Source of the DNA: Streptomyces griseiscabiei
GTDB lineage: Bacteria; Actinomycetota; Actinomycetes; Streptomycetales; Streptomycetaceae
Length of the DNA stretch: 64,000 nt
Assembly (NCBI RefSeq): GCF_020010925.1
Contig: NZ_JAGJBZ010000001.1
Coordinates: 3,947,001 to 4,011,000, forward strand
Reading direction: 5' to 3'
The translations under genes were made by a program, and so were the position numbers. Positions 16,862 to 24,930 of the stretch are shown here, piece by piece; position 1 is the first letter of the stretch, and each line of letters opens with the position of its first letter. The notes under the pieces were generated by a model. It was given only the letters and a program-made list of their open reading frames with translations, was not told the DNA's origin and searched no databases.

Positions 16862-17518
16862 ATGTCCGCGGCACCGAGTCCCGAGCCGGAGATCCTGCGC
16901 GCGTTCGAGGCGGCCAAGGGGTTCATGCCGGTCGGGGAGGGGCTGGCGCTGTACGCCGCGGCGGTCGAGGCGGGGCGGCTGGGGCTGCCGTTGCTGGAGG
17001 TGGGGACGTACTGCGGGCGGTCGACGATCCTGCTGGCGGACGCCGCCCGGGAGGCGGGCGTCGTCGCGGTCACCGTCGACCATCACCGGGGCAGCGAGGA
17101 GCAGCAGCCGGGCTGGGAGTACCACGACACGTCCACCGTCGACCCCGAGGTGGGCCGGATGGACACGCTCCCCACCTTCCGCCGGACCCTCCACCAGGCG
17201 GGTCTGGAGGAGCACGTCGTCGCGGTCGTCGGCCGGTCGCCGCAGGTCGCCGCGGTCTGGGGCACCCCAGTCGGCCTGGTCTTCGTCGACGGCGGCCACA
17301 CCGACGAGCACGCCACCGCCGACTACGAGGGCTGGGCCCCGCATGTCGCCCCGGACGGTCTCCTCGTCATCCACGACGTCTTCCCCGACCCCGAGGACGA
17401 GTTCACCGGGCAGGCCCCGTACCGCGTCTATCTGCGCGCCCTCGCCTCCGGCGCCTTCACCGAGGTCTCGGCGACGGACTCGCTGCGGGTGCTGCGGCGG
17501 ACGGGGACCGGGATCTGA
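16862..17518 (+). CDS. Class I SAM-dependent methyltransferase
   Basis: 218 aa with GGAGGACCC before the ATG. The glycine motif LLEVGTYCGRSTILLA (residues 43-58) and the DGGHTDEHATADYEGW block resemble the Methyltransf_24/O-methyltransferase group, with acidic residues (FVDGGH, IHDVFPDP) that could bind a divalent metal. The substrate cannot be inferred. It is flanked by the large palindrome upstream and by an 18-bp tandem repeat just downstream, so it looks monocistronic. Confidence 0.85.
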   Translation: MSAAPSPEPEILRAFEAAKGFMPVGEGLALYAAAVEAGRLGLPLLEVGTYCGRSTILLADAAREAGVVAVTVDHHRGSEEQQPGWEYHDTSTVDPEVGRMDTLPTFRRTLHQAGLEEHVVAVVGRSPQVAAVWGTPVGLVFVDGGHTDEHATADYEGWAPHVAPDGLLVIHDVFPDPEDEFTGQAPYRVYLRALASGAFTEVSATDSLRVLRRTGTGI

Positions 17519-17529
17519 GCCACGGCCTC

Positions 17530-17601
17530 GTCAGCCCTGCCGTCCCCGTCAGCCCTGCCGTCCCCGTCAGCCCTGTCGTCCCCGTCGGCCCCGTCGTTCC
17601 G
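17530..17601. repeat. Four 18-bp tandem repeats
   Basis: gtcagccctgccgtcccc is present twice exactly, once with a single change, and once degenerate, directly after the methyltransferase stop and before the convergent Mrr-TerD gene. No terminator stem is obvious here. Confidence 0.85.
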
Positions 17602-17628
17602 TCGGCCCTGTCTTCACCCGTGTGGGGT

Positions 17629-19803
17629 TCACGCCACCTCTATGCCGTGGTCCTGGACCAGTTCCTCCAGGCCGCCCCGGTATCCCTTGCCGCCGATGAC
17701 GAAGTCCCAGTCGCCGTTGGAGCGGCGGCGGAAGGAGCCGAGGGTGAGGGCCGTTTCGCCGGTGCGGCCGTCGGAGACCTCCAGGCGGCCCTGTTCGGCG
17801 CGGGACGGGTCGAGGAGGCGGATACCGGCGTCGGTGAAGCCGGAGAGGTCGGCGTCGGGGTTCACGGCCGGGTCGATCGCGGCCACGAGCACGAGGCGGT
17901 CGGCCTCCGCCGGGAGGGCGTCGAAGGAGACCCGGATCGCGGCCTTGTCCGGGGTGGTCGGCGGGACGGCGCGGACCGTGCCGTCGGGGGTGTGCAGGTT
18001 GTTGTAGAACACGAAGTGGTCGTCGCTGAGGACCCGGTTGCCGTGGCAGACGAGGGCGCAGACGTCCAGGGCGACGCCACCGGTCCAGTACATGCCGAGC
18101 ACGCTGTAGTCCTCCGGGGCCGCGGCAGGGGCCGTACCCGGTCCCGGTCCGTACGCGGCGTCCGCCGAGGTCCGCTGGGCGGGCATCACCACGGTGGCGT
18201 CGGGCGCGGGCATCACCAGCGTGGGGTCGGTCGGGGACGCGGAAGCGGGGGCCCGGTCCTCGCCCGTCCCCAGGCGTCCCCGGAGGCCGTGCCGGTGGAG
18301 GAGGTCGACCAGTTCGCGGCCCGAGATCAGTTCCAGCGGTTTGCCGTTGGCGAAGGTGTGGGAACCGGGGCCGAACTTGGACGTCGTCACGAGGACGCCC
18401 TTGTTGGCGCCCGCGTCCTGGACCGTGCCGTAGAGGTCGCGGACGGCGGTCGGCGGGACGGTGTTGCGGTAGCGCTTGACCTGGACGACGATCTTGCCGC
18501 CCCGGATGGGGGTCGGGTCCAGGGCGTCGACGTCGACCCCGCCGTCGCCGGAGCGCTCGGTGGTGACCGCCTGCATGCCCATGGCCCGGAAGAGTTCCGC
18601 GACCAGCGACTCGAAGGCCAGCGGGTCCATCGCCAGCAGGTCGGGCTCGTCCTCGCCGCCGTGGGTGACGACGCCGTTGCCGACGTCGCCGGGCCGGCGG
18701 CCGGGACGGACGGGGGTGCGCTGGTCCGGCCGGGCGGACAACTGCCCCCGCAGGCCGTCCGTCAGGCAGTCGACGGCGCTCACCTGCTCCAGGTGCAGGC
18801 CCGCGAAGACCGACCGGGGCACCTGGACGGTCACCAGGACGATCTGGGTGCGGCGGCCGGTCGCCGGGTCGTGGTCGTCCACGAACCCGTTCAGGACGAC
18901 CGACTCCAGCGCGCCGAACTCGTCGGCGGCGAACAGGTCGTGGAGGACGAGAAGGGCGCACTGCGCGAGGACGTCGCGGTAGAGGGCCCGCCGCTGGGTG
19001 ACCGGGCGCGGGCGCTCCTTGTCCTGGTCGACGCTCGGCATGTAGACGACGCTCTTCGCCTCGGGGACGACGTCGTACCTGGGCAGCTCCCAGTCCAGGA
19101 CCAGTTGGCGGGCGGCCGAGTCGTAGGCGGCGGAGACACCTCGGGGGAAGCCGTCGGGCCAGGCGGGCGAGGCGTAGAGGGCGGCGGAGAAGTAGTCGAC
19201 GGCGGCCTCCGGGTCGCCGTCGCGCAGCGCGGTCGCCATCCGGGCGAGCCCGGTGTTGTGCTGCCGGATCTCCGCCCGCTGCCCGTCGGCCCACTGCTCG
19301 TACTGCCGCCGGTACTGGGCGAGTTGGTGCTGTCGCTGGGCCTCGGCGGCCTGGGCCGCGTGCCAGTCGTGCTCGAAGCGGGCGCGGGCCTCGGCCTGCG
19401 CCTGGGCGCGCCGCTGCGCGGACCAACCCCCTTGCGCCTGGTAGTGGTTGGGGTCCGGCATGGGGACGGGGTGGGCGAGCGGCCCCGGCGAGAACGGCTC
19501 CAGGTCCTCGGGGCGGGTGAGGGACGCGGCCCGGAACGCCGGAGCGCGACAACCGGTGACCAGCAGTCCTTCCAGGGCGAGGACCTGGGCGTCCATCTCC
19601 TCGGTGCGCCGGCGTGCCTCCGCCTCACGCTGTTGCCGGTACGTCGCCTGCTGCTCCCGCTGGCTGCGCGCGACCTCCCGCTGGTACGCGCGCTGCTGTC
19701 GCTCGTACTCGCGCTGCTGCCGGGCCCGCTCCTCCGACTGACGCTGCTGCTGGCGTTGTGCCTCGGCCCAGATGCCGGCCAACCCGTTGGAGCGACGACT
19801 CAT
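17629..19803 (-). CDS. Mrr-type restriction nuclease fused to a TerD domain, with coiled-coil N-terminus
   Basis: 724 aa. Residues 1-80 and 125-180 are Gln/Arg/Glu-rich coiled coil. Residues 190-370 are an uncharacterised domain. Residues about 385-490 are an Mrr-like PD-(D/E)xK nuclease, with DPLAFESLVAELFRAMGM, GDGGVDVDA (metal Asp) and VQVKRY (Q-x-K catalytic pair). Residues 560-724 are a TerD domain with Asp-rich calcium-type loops (AAIDPAVNPDAD) and a WDF signature near the end. The ATG follows GGGAGGG. TerD proteins belong to tellurite/phage-stress (ter) systems; fusion to a DNase suggests a stress- or invader-triggered DNA cutter. No other ter genes lie in the window. Confidence 0.85.
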   Translation of the reverse strand: MSRRSNGLAGIWAEAQRQQQRQSEERARQQREYERQQRAYQREVARSQREQQATYRQQREAEARRRTEEMDAQVLALEGLLVTGCRAPAFRAASLTRPEDLEPFSPGPLAHPVPMPDPNHYQAQGGWSAQRRAQAQAEARARFEHDWHAAQAAEAQRQHQLAQYRRQYEQWADGQRAEIRQHNTGLARMATALRDGDPEAAVDYFSAALYASPAWPDGFPRGVSAAYDSAARQLVLDWELPRYDVVPEAKSVVYMPSVDQDKERPRPVTQRRALYRDVLAQCALLVLHDLFAADEFGALESVVLNGFVDDHDPATGRRTQIVLVTVQVPRSVFAGLHLEQVSAVDCLTDGLRGQLSARPDQRTPVRPGRRPGDVGNGVVTHGGEDEPDLLAMDPLAFESLVAELFRAMGMQAVTTERSGDGGVDVDALDPTPIRGGKIVVQVKRYRNTVPPTAVRDLYGTVQDAGANKGVLVTTSKFGPGSHTFANGKPLELISGRELVDLLHRHGLRGRLGTGEDRAPASASPTDPTLVMPAPDATVVMPAQRTSADAAYGPGPGTAPAAAPEDYSVLGMYWTGGVALDVCALVCHGNRVLSDDHFVFYNNLHTPDGTVRAVPPTTPDKAAIRVSFDALPAEADRLVLVAAIDPAVNPDADLSGFTDAGIRLLDPSRAEQGRLEVSDGRTGETALTLGSFRRRSNGDWDFVIGGKGYRGGLEELVQDHGIEVA

Positions 19804-19981
19804 GCGCTACAGGCCCTCCCACCGGGACCGCGCCGACCGCACGGCGAAGTCCCGCCCCCACAACCAGACGTACACAACCAGAAGTAACCGAACGACTTTA
19901 TCCCGCGACGGCGCGTACGCCTACCGCTGGTCAGCGGGTGATCGCTTCTGCCGAGGGGGCTTCGATCTCCGTCCGCGGGTC

Positions 19982-20049
19982 CGGTGGGGCTTCTCGCGCA
20001 GTTCCCCGCGCCCCTGAAAAGCAGGGGCTGCGCCCACCGCTTTTCAGGC
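19982..20049. repeat. Dispersed palindrome, copy B (partial)
   Basis: The half-element cgcgcagttccccgcgcccct is followed by the loop hairpin gaaaagcaggggctgcgccc...gcttttcagg. The second long arm is missing. It lies in the 345-nt gap between the Mrr-TerD gene and the amidase; the rest of this gap shows no gene. Confidence 0.75.
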
Positions 20050-20148
20050 CCCCGGCCCCACCGTCTCGCCCACCCCTGGCCCCGGCCCCGCCGTCTCGCC
20101 CGCCCGCACCCGACGATCGCCGCGCCCCCGCCCCGTAAGGTGGCAGGC

Positions 20149-21120
20149 GTGTCGTACGTAGGCCCGGACTTCGATCCGCCCCAGCCCCGCCGTTCCGCTC
20201 TTCGCCGTCCGGCGGTCGTGGCGGTGGCCGCGGTCGTGGTGGGGGCGGTGGCCGGGTGGGGGGTCTGGCAGGCCGTCGGGGACTCCGGCGGCGGGTCGGG
20301 CGGCGCGGCGGGGCCGCGGACCCGGTCGGCGAGCACTCCCCCGGCGACGGATGAGCCGACCCCCTCCGGCGACGCCACCGACAAGAGCGACGACGACGGG
20401 AACGGGAAGAAGCCGAGCCCTTCCGGCTCCGCGCCCGCCGCCACCGGCCCCCTCAAGGGCAAGGTCGTCGTGATCGACCCCGGTCACAACCCCGGCAACT
20501 TCAAGCACACCACCGAGATCAACCGCAAGGTGAACATCGGGACGAACGCGAAGGAGTGCGACACGACGGGGACGACCACCAACGACGGTTACCTGGAAGC
20601 CGAGTTCACGCTCGACGTCGCGCGGCGGATGCGGACGCTCCTCGAACAGGAGGGCGCCACGGTGAAGTTCACCCAGGACGACGACCGCGCCTGGGGTCCG
20701 TGCATCGACGAGCGGGCGCGGATCGGCAACGAGGCGAAGGCGGACGCGGTGGTGTCGATCCACGCGGACGGCTCCGGCGCCGGCAACCGCGGCTTCCACG
20801 TCATCCTGCCGGGCTCGGTGCACGAGGGCGCGGCCGACACCCGGCCCATCGTCGGCTCCTCCCGCGACCTCGGCGAGCGCGTCGCCGGCTACTTCGTCCG
20901 CGCCACCGGCAGCGCCCCCTCCAACTACGTCGGCGGCGGCACCGGCATCGTCACCCGCACCGACCTCGGCGGCCTCAACCTCTCCACCGTCCCCAAGGTG
21001 TTCATCGAGTGCGGCAACATGCGCGACGCCAAGGACGCGGCCCAGCTCACCAGCGGAGCCTGGCGCCAGAAAGCGGCCCGGGGAATCTCGGACGGCATCA
21101 CGAGCTTCCTCGAAAATTGA
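20149..21120 (+). CDS. Exported N-acetylmuramoyl-L-alanine amidase (Amidase_3)
   Basis: 323 aa. An N-terminal membrane anchor (VVAVAAVVVGAVAGWGVWQAV) and a Ser/Thr/Pro linker lead into Amidase_3 from residue 104. The zinc ligands are His in VVVIDPGHNPG, Glu in YLEAEFTLDVA and His in VVSIHADGSGAG; the catalytic Glu is in KVFIECGNMRD. It cleaves the stem peptide from muramic acid in peptidoglycan. GTG 20149 was chosen as giving the compact N-terminus; another GTG lies at 20140. Directly downstream is a decayed partial copy of its own 3' end. Confidence 0.93.
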   Translation: MSYVGPDFDPPQPRRSALRRPAVVAVAAVVVGAVAGWGVWQAVGDSGGGSGGAAGPRTRSASTPPATDEPTPSGDATDKSDDDGNGKKPSPSGSAPAATGPLKGKVVVIDPGHNPGNFKHTTEINRKVNIGTNAKECDTTGTTTNDGYLEAEFTLDVARRMRTLLEQEGATVKFTQDDDRAWGPCIDERARIGNEAKADAVVSIHADGSGAGNRGFHVILPGSVHEGAADTRPIVGSSRDLGERVAGYFVRATGSAPSNYVGGGTGIVTRTDLGGLNLSTVPKVFIECGNMRDAKDAAQLTSGAWRQKAARGISDGITSFLEN

Positions 21121-21138
21121 ACAACTCTCCCTTTGCGG

Positions 21139-21302
21139 AATGCGGGCGGCGGTCTCAATCTGTCAACAGTTCCCGCCGTGTTCATCGTGTGCGGCGGGAT
21201 ACGCGATATCCATGACGGGGCGCCGCTGACCAGCGGTACCCGGCGGAACAGGAAGCACGCGGGGGAACCTCTGAGGGAATCGTGAGTTTTCTGCGCGGGT
21301 AG
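21139..21302 (+). pseudogene. Degenerate duplicate of the amidase C-terminus
   Basis: In one frame the DNA reads GGLNLSTVPAVFIVCGGIRD then IHDGAPLTSG, matching the upstream GGLNLSTVPKVFIECGNMRD and AKDAAQLTSG. The catalytic Glu is changed to Val. After a frameshift near 21262 it ends GIVSFLRG-stop, like the parental GITSFLEN-stop. It has no start codon or upstream domain, so it is a relic. Codon use is clearly less GC-biased than in the parent (gat, atc, tca, aca). Confidence 0.85.
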
Positions 21303-21471
21303 CGGGCGGGTCGTGATCACCGAGGTGATCCCGGCGGACACCCCCATCGGTCGGGCGATATGGTCGTCCCTACGATGAGGGGCCACCCCCGCGCTTCCCA
21401 CCACTGCCTGACGGCGCCATGGTGACGGCGACGCCTCCACCGATGACGAGACGACTGACGAAGGACCTGAA

Positions 21472-22317
21472 GTGAATATCCGCTCCCTCACCAGAGGCGA
21501 CGGCGTCGTGATCGGAGCAGCGGTATTGCTGTTCATCGCGTCGTTCCTCGACACGTTCGACGGCTCCGGCGACGACATCCCCAATGCCTGGGACAACCTC
21601 GGCTTGGTGATGAGCGTGTACGTCGGCGGCATCATCGGTGCGGTGCTGATCGTCATCGCCCGAGCGCTGCCGCAGCCACCCAAGGTCGTCGGTCTCGACC
21701 TGGGCCAGCTCGGGGTGGCTCTGACGATCTTCGCCGCGTGGACCTCGTTCTGGTCGATCATCGACCCGTTCGGCGCGATGGAGGAGCTCTTCGGCACCTT
21801 CGGTGGCTCTGAGCCCGACTCCGGCGCCGGTCTCATCCTCGGTCTGATCGCGGCCCTGCTCCTGGCCGCCGCCGCCATCGCCACCCCCCTCGTCCCCGCT
21901 CTCAAGGCCGCCCTGGTCGGTCCCCCGCGTCCGGCCGCGCCGCAGCCGTACGGGGCGCAGCCGCCCGGTGGTTACGGGTACCCGGGCGCCGGTGCGCCGG
22001 GTCCGTTCGGTGCGGGTCAGCCGGGGCCGGGGCAGCCCGGGCCGGGGCAGCCGGGTCCGGGGGCGCCGTTCGGTGGTGCTCCGCAGCAGCAGGCGGCGGC
22101 GCCGCAGCCGCCGGCCGGGGACTTCTCGCCGTTCTGGTTCGCGGTGCCGGTGGCCCGTCCGCTGTTCGCGGAGGACGGTTCGCAGTCGACGATCGCCGAG
22201 CTGGCCCCGGGTACCTGGTACCTCGCGGTCGAGCAGCGCGGCCCCAACCTGGTCGCCCAGACGCAGGACGGCCGCCGTGGCGTGCTGCAGGACACCAGCG
22301 GCATCCAGCGCGGCTGA
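21472..22317 (+). CDS. Four-TM membrane protein with Pro/Gly/Gln-rich tail (DUF5336-like)
   Basis: 281 aa from GTG 21472 with AAGGA upstream. Four hydrophobic segments lie in residues 10-145. A low-complexity PGQPGPGQPGPGQPGPG tract spans about residues 165-215, and a C-terminal 60-residue globular piece follows (FWFAVPVARPLFAEDGSQST, TWYLAVEQRGPNLVAQTQDG). Such proteins are common in streptomycetes; the function is unknown. It is monocistronic, with a strong terminator downstream. The 5' region contains the amidase relic. Confidence 0.8.
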   Translation: MNIRSLTRGDGVVIGAAVLLFIASFLDTFDGSGDDIPNAWDNLGLVMSVYVGGIIGAVLIVIARALPQPPKVVGLDLGQLGVALTIFAAWTSFWSIIDPFGAMEELFGTFGGSEPDSGAGLILGLIAALLLAAAAIATPLVPALKAALVGPPRPAAPQPYGAQPPGGYGYPGAGAPGPFGAGQPGPGQPGPGQPGPGAPFGGAPQQQAAAPQPPAGDFSPFWFAVPVARPLFAEDGSQSTIAELAPGTWYLAVEQRGPNLVAQTQDGRRGVLQDTSGIQRG

Positions 22318-22337
22318 TCCACCGCGCGCCGAAGGTC

Positions 22338-22382
22338 GTACGACGGCCCCTCGCCCTTCCGGGCGGGGGGCCGTTGTCGTAC
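22338..22382 (+). terminator. Long hairpin terminator
   Basis: gtacgacggcccctcgccc pairs with gggcggggggccgttgtcgtac around a TTCC loop, about 19 bp with minor mismatches. It separates the membrane protein from the LLM gene. Confidence 0.85.
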
Positions 22383-22404
22383 AGTCGCCTCCCGCCCGAT
22401 TCAG

Positions 22405-22419
22405 CTGACGGTCCGTCAG
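22405..22419. promoter_or_regulatory. Palindrome CTGAC-N5-GTCAG, copy 2 (overlaps the LLM ribosome site)
   Basis: CTGACGGTCCGTCAG is fused to GGAG, the ribosome binding site of the LLM gene whose ATG lies 8 nt further on. A protein bound here would cover the translation start region. Confidence 0.7.
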
Positions 22420-22430
22420 GAGGCAGGCGT

Positions 22431-23441
22431 ATGCGGCTCGGTCTGGCACTCGGTTACTGGGGGCGCGGCCCCTCGGCGGACCATGTCCCGCTCGCCCAGG
22501 AGGCGGAGCGGCTCGGCTACGACTCGGTGTGGACCGCCGAGTCCTGGGGCTCGGACGCCTTCACCGCGCTCACCTGGATCGCGGCGCGGACGTCGAGGAT
22601 CAAGCTGGGTACGGCGGTTGCCCAGATGGCCGCCCGGTCCCCCACCACCACCGCGATGCACGCCCTCACCCTGGACCATCTCTCCGGCGGACGCGTCCTC
22701 CTCGGTCTCGGGCTCTCCGGGCCGCAGGTCGTCGAGGGCTGGTACGGGCGGCCGTTCCCTAAGTCGCCGCTGACCGCGACCCGGGAGTACGTCGACGTCG
22801 TACGCCAGGTCCTCAGGCGTGAGGGACCCGTCGAGCTGGCCGGGGACTTCCATCCGCTCCCGTACGACGGCCCGGACGGCACCGGCGTCGGCAAGGCGCT
22901 GAAGTCCATCACCCACCCCGTCCGCCCCGATCTGCCGATCCTGCTCGGCGCGGAGGGGCCGAAGAACATCGCGCAGACGGCCCGGATCGCGGACGGCTGG
23001 CTGCCGCTGTACTGGTCGCCCGAGCGGGCCGAGGTGTACGAGGCCTCGCTGACCGGGATGCCCGAGGGGTTCCTCGTGGCGCCGATGGCCCGGGCTAAGG
23101 TCTGCGACGACGTCGCCGAGGGGCTGCTGCCCGTGAAGGCCATGCTGGGCTTCTACATCGGCGGGATGGGGCACGCCAAGCGCAACTTCCACGCCGATCT
23201 CATGGCCCGCATGGGGTACGAGGAGGAGGCCCGGCACATCCAGCGGCTCTTCCTCGACGGGCGCCGCGAGGAGGCCGTGCTCGCCGTGCCGGACGCCTTC
23301 GCCGACGAGATCTCGCTGGTCGGGCCGCGTGAACGGATCGCGGAGCGGCTGGAGTCGTGGCGGAAGGGACCGGTGACCGACCTGCTGGTCCTGGCTCCCG
23401 ATCCGCACACCCTGCGGGTGCTGGCGGACCTCAACTCCTAG
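22431..23441 (+). CDS. F420-dependent LLM-class oxidoreductase (Rv3520c-like)
   Basis: 336 aa TIM-barrel luciferase-like protein. Key blocks are GLALGYWGRGPSADH, YDSVWTAESWGSDAFT, LTLDHLSGGRVLLGLGLSGPQ, VEGWYGRPFPK and ILLGAEGPKN. From memory of the family, these match mycobacterial Rv3520c, a member of the cholesterol-induced KstR regulon. It should use reduced F420 or a flavin; the substrate is unknown. It has an AGGAGG site embedded in the CTGAC palindrome. No KstR box was seen in its promoter. A short membrane protein gene follows 75 nt downstream. Confidence 0.9.
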   Translation: MRLGLALGYWGRGPSADHVPLAQEAERLGYDSVWTAESWGSDAFTALTWIAARTSRIKLGTAVAQMAARSPTTTAMHALTLDHLSGGRVLLGLGLSGPQVVEGWYGRPFPKSPLTATREYVDVVRQVLRREGPVELAGDFHPLPYDGPDGTGVGKALKSITHPVRPDLPILLGAEGPKNIAQTARIADGWLPLYWSPERAEVYEASLTGMPEGFLVAPMARAKVCDDVAEGLLPVKAMLGFYIGGMGHAKRNFHADLMARMGYEEEARHIQRLFLDGRREEAVLAVPDAFADEISLVGPRERIAERLESWRKGPVTDLLVLAPDPHTLRVLADLNS

Positions 23442-23516
23442 GCGGACGCGCGGCGCGGAGCAGTGCGGACACGCGGGGCGAGGTTTCAGCGGGGGCCGAC
23501 GGGCAACCCGTCAAGC

Positions 23517-23804
23517 ATGTCTCGATATAGCGGCTCCAACCAGGCCGGCCGGGTCATCGCGATCGTCGCCGACATCATGGCGTTCATCCTCGGCCTGTGG
23601 ATCCTGATGTACCTGCTGGACGCCAACAGCACGAACGACTTCGTGCAGTTCGTCCATGACGCGGCCCGCTGGCTCGCCGGCTGGTCGCACGACCTGTTCA
23701 CCTTCGACGAACAGTGGGCTCGGGTGGTGGCCGGGTATGGCCTGGCGGCCGTCGTCTACCTGTTCGTGGGGCACGCCATCGCCAACCGGATGCAGCGGCA
23801 TTGA
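23517..23804 (+). CDS. Small two-TM membrane protein
   Basis: 95 aa. Hydrophobic helices at about residues 12-33 (VIAIVADIMAFILGLWILMYLL) and 70-88 flank a soluble loop with FVQFVHDAARWLAGWSHDLF. It is found in many actinobacteria with no known function. The ribosome site is weak. It is convergent with the toroid gene 58 nt away. Confidence 0.75.
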   Translation: MSRYSGSNQAGRVIAIVADIMAFILGLWILMYLLDANSTNDFVQFVHDAARWLAGWSHDLFTFDEQWARVVAGYGLAAVVYLFVGHAIANRMQRH

Positions 23805-23862
23805 GCGTGTGCGGGTCCGGTGGGGGCCGGCGGCCGACAACGCACCCGCACCCGCACCCCGC

Positions 23863-24930
23863 TCAACAGCACTCCGCGTCCAGCCCCCGCGGCAGGCGCT
23901 CCCCGCCGAACACCGCGCAGGTCGCCTCGTCGCCCCCGAGCGCGGCCACGGCCAGCAGCAGCGACCCCGCGGTCCAGGACGTCAGCTCCTCGGGCCAGAC
24001 GGCGCGGTCCTCGAAGACGTAACCCGTCCAGTACAGGCCGGAGTCGGGGTCGCGGAGGTGCTGGATGGACTGGAGGATGTCCAGGGCACGGTCGGACTCG
24101 CCCATCGCCCAGAGGGCCAGGGCGAGTTCGGCGGACTCCCCGCCGGTCACCCACGGGTTGGGGACGACACAGCGGACTCCGAGGCCGGGCACGACGAAAC
24201 GGTCCCAGCCCTCCTCCACACGGGACTTGGCCTCGCTGTCGGTGAGGGCGCCGCCGAGCACCGGGTAGTACCAGTCCATCGAGTAACGGTCCTTGTCGAG
24301 GAACCGCTCGGGGTGCCGGCGTATCGCGTGCCGCAGCGCGCCGAGGGCCAACTCCCAGTCCGGCTGCGGCTCTTCCCGCTGCTCGGCGATGGCGAGGGCG
24401 CAGCGCAGCGCGTGGTGGACGGAGGAACTCCCGGTCAGCAGGGCGTCGTTCACCGCCGTGCCGTCGTCCTCGCGCTTCCAGCCGATCTGGCCGCCGGGCT
24501 GCTGGAGCCGCAGGACGTACTCGATCGCCGCGTACACGGCGGGCCACATGCGGTCGAGGAAGGTGTCGTCGCCGGTGGCCAGGTAGTGGTGCCAGACCCC
24601 GACGGCGATGTACGCGACGAAGTTGGTCTCGCGGCCCCGGTCGCTGACGTCGTCGGCGTCCCCGTCGGCGTACGCGGCGTACCAGGAGCCGTCCTCGTTC
24701 TGGTGGCGGCGCAGCCACTCGTAGGCCCGTTCGGCGGCCTCGTGCTCACCGGCCGCGTCCAGGGCCATGGCCGCCTCGGTGTGGTCCCACGGGTCGAGGT
24801 GGTGCCCGCGGAACCAGGGGATGGCACCGTCCGCGCGCTGCACCCCGAGGACGCCCCGCACGGTGGCGGCGGCCTCCTCGGCGGTGAGGACCCCGGGCAG
24901 GACCAGGTGTTCTGTCCGGGGGGTCGTCAC
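23863..24930 (-). CDS. Alpha/alpha-toroid protein (prenyltransferase/glycosidase-like fold)
   Basis: 355 aa from a GTG overlapping the methyltransferase stop (GTGA). Helical repeats with aromatic and Gly turns (QRADGAIPWFRGHHLDPWDH, QNEDGSWYAAYADGD, LQQPGGQIGWK, LRDPDSGLYWTGYVF) indicate an (alpha/alpha)6 toroid, as in terpene cyclases and six-hairpin glycosidases. No terpene-cyclase DxDD motif is seen. With a GT4 enzyme and a methyltransferase in the same operon, a glycan-related role is more plausible than prenyl transfer, but this is unproven. It is the last gene of the operon. Confidence 0.8.
   Translation of the reverse strand: MTTPRTEHLVLPGVLTAEEAAATVRGVLGVQRADGAIPWFRGHHLDPWDHTEAAMALDAAGEHEAAERAYEWLRRHQNEDGSWYAAYADGDADDVSDRGRETNFVAYIAVGVWHHYLATGDDTFLDRMWPAVYAAIEYVLRLQQPGGQIGWKREDDGTAVNDALLTGSSSVHHALRCALAIAEQREEPQPDWELALGALRHAIRRHPERFLDKDRYSMDWYYPVLGGALTDSEAKSRVEEGWDRFVVPGLGVRCVVPNPWVTGGESAELALALWAMGESDRALDILQSIQHLRDPDSGLYWTGYVFEDRAVWPEELTSWTAGSLLLAVAALGGDEATCAVFGGERLPRGLDAECC

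Noticed and set aside
20925..21905. Long minus-strand open frame across the amidase end and the DUF5336-like gene
   Set aside because: It is antisense to coding sequence with the expected GC-skew pattern; its apparent repeats only mirror the duplicated amidase end.
23863..24930. Terpene cyclase or squalene-hopene cyclase
   Set aside because: Toroid-like repeats are present but no DxDD motif, and the operon partners are a glycosyltransferase and a methyltransferase.
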